Shown here piece after piece: positions 6,701-6,759 of a DNA stretch of 6,759 bases (positions are counted from its first letter, which is position 1; every line of letters begins with the position of its first letter). Origin of the DNA: Gemmatimonadota bacterium (GTDB lineage: Bacteria > Gemmatimonadota > Gemmatimonadetes > Longimicrobiales > Gaopeijiaceae); NCBI GenBank assembly GCA_015492755.1, contig WGEM01000146.1, positions 1 through 6,759 on the forward strand. The letters run 5' to 3'. The translations under genes and the position numbers were made by a program. The notes beneath the pieces were generated by a model that ran no database searches, was not told the DNA's origin, and saw only the letters and a list, made by a program, of their open reading frames with translations.

Positions 6701-6759
6701 GGCCTCCGCCGCCTCCGGCGGGGCGTCGGCGGGGAGCCGCCATGAACCCGGATCAGGGA

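Noticed and set aside
1..6759. Search for CRISPR arrays, insertion sequences, phage, defence or other novel systems
   Set aside because: I saw no regularly spaced repeats, transposase or integrase motifs, or defence-type domains. The genes look like core chromosomal functions with uniform composition.

Overview
This is a GC-rich bacterial chromosomal window, by eye roughly two thirds or more G+C, with G/C strongly favoured at third codon positions. It holds two tRNA genes, a complete aconitase gene on the plus strand, and a minus-strand cluster of four genes that converges on it. No transposase, integrase, CRISPR array, toxin-antitoxin pair or phage gene is visible. Taxonomy cannot be fixed from the sequence. 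The GC content, the aconitase/FloA/NfeD gene set and the C-terminal VLREIL-x-PP motif of one small protein are compatible with Gemmatimonadota or a similar high-GC lineage, which is a low-confidence inference.

Left edge (1-365): the 3' end of a plus-strand tRNA runs in from outside the window. It converges on a minus-strand tRNA-Leu(CAA) at 93-176. The two genes share a 20-nt T-arm/acceptor sequence in inverted orientation. The tRNA-Leu has one extra G in the 3' strand of its acceptor stem. The 189 bp between tRNA-Leu and the aconitase gene hold weak promoter candidates pointing both ways and a good Shine-Dalgarno sequence for a GTG start.

Centre (366-3116): acnA encodes a full-length monomeric [4Fe-4S] aconitase of the TCA cycle. 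All three cluster cysteines are present with the same spacing as in E. coli AcnA. It ends 18 bp before the stop codon of the convergent cluster, with a small GC hairpin between the two stops.

Right part (6700 down to 3135, minus strand): in transcription order there is a helical protein of unknown function, an NfeD-family membrane serine protease (ClpP-like domain, membrane domain, NfeD OB-fold domain), the flotillin-like scaffold FloA, and a small N-terminally membrane-anchored protein with WEE repeats and a conserved-looking C-terminal motif. Spacings are 47, 42 and 12 bp, so this is probably one operon. The NfeD-FloA pair is a known membrane-microdomain module. The small protein and the upstream helical protein are candidate accessory factors by position only. 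I found no clearly new biological system; the most unusual items are the tRNA-Leu acceptor bulge and the uncharacterised small FloA-linked protein.
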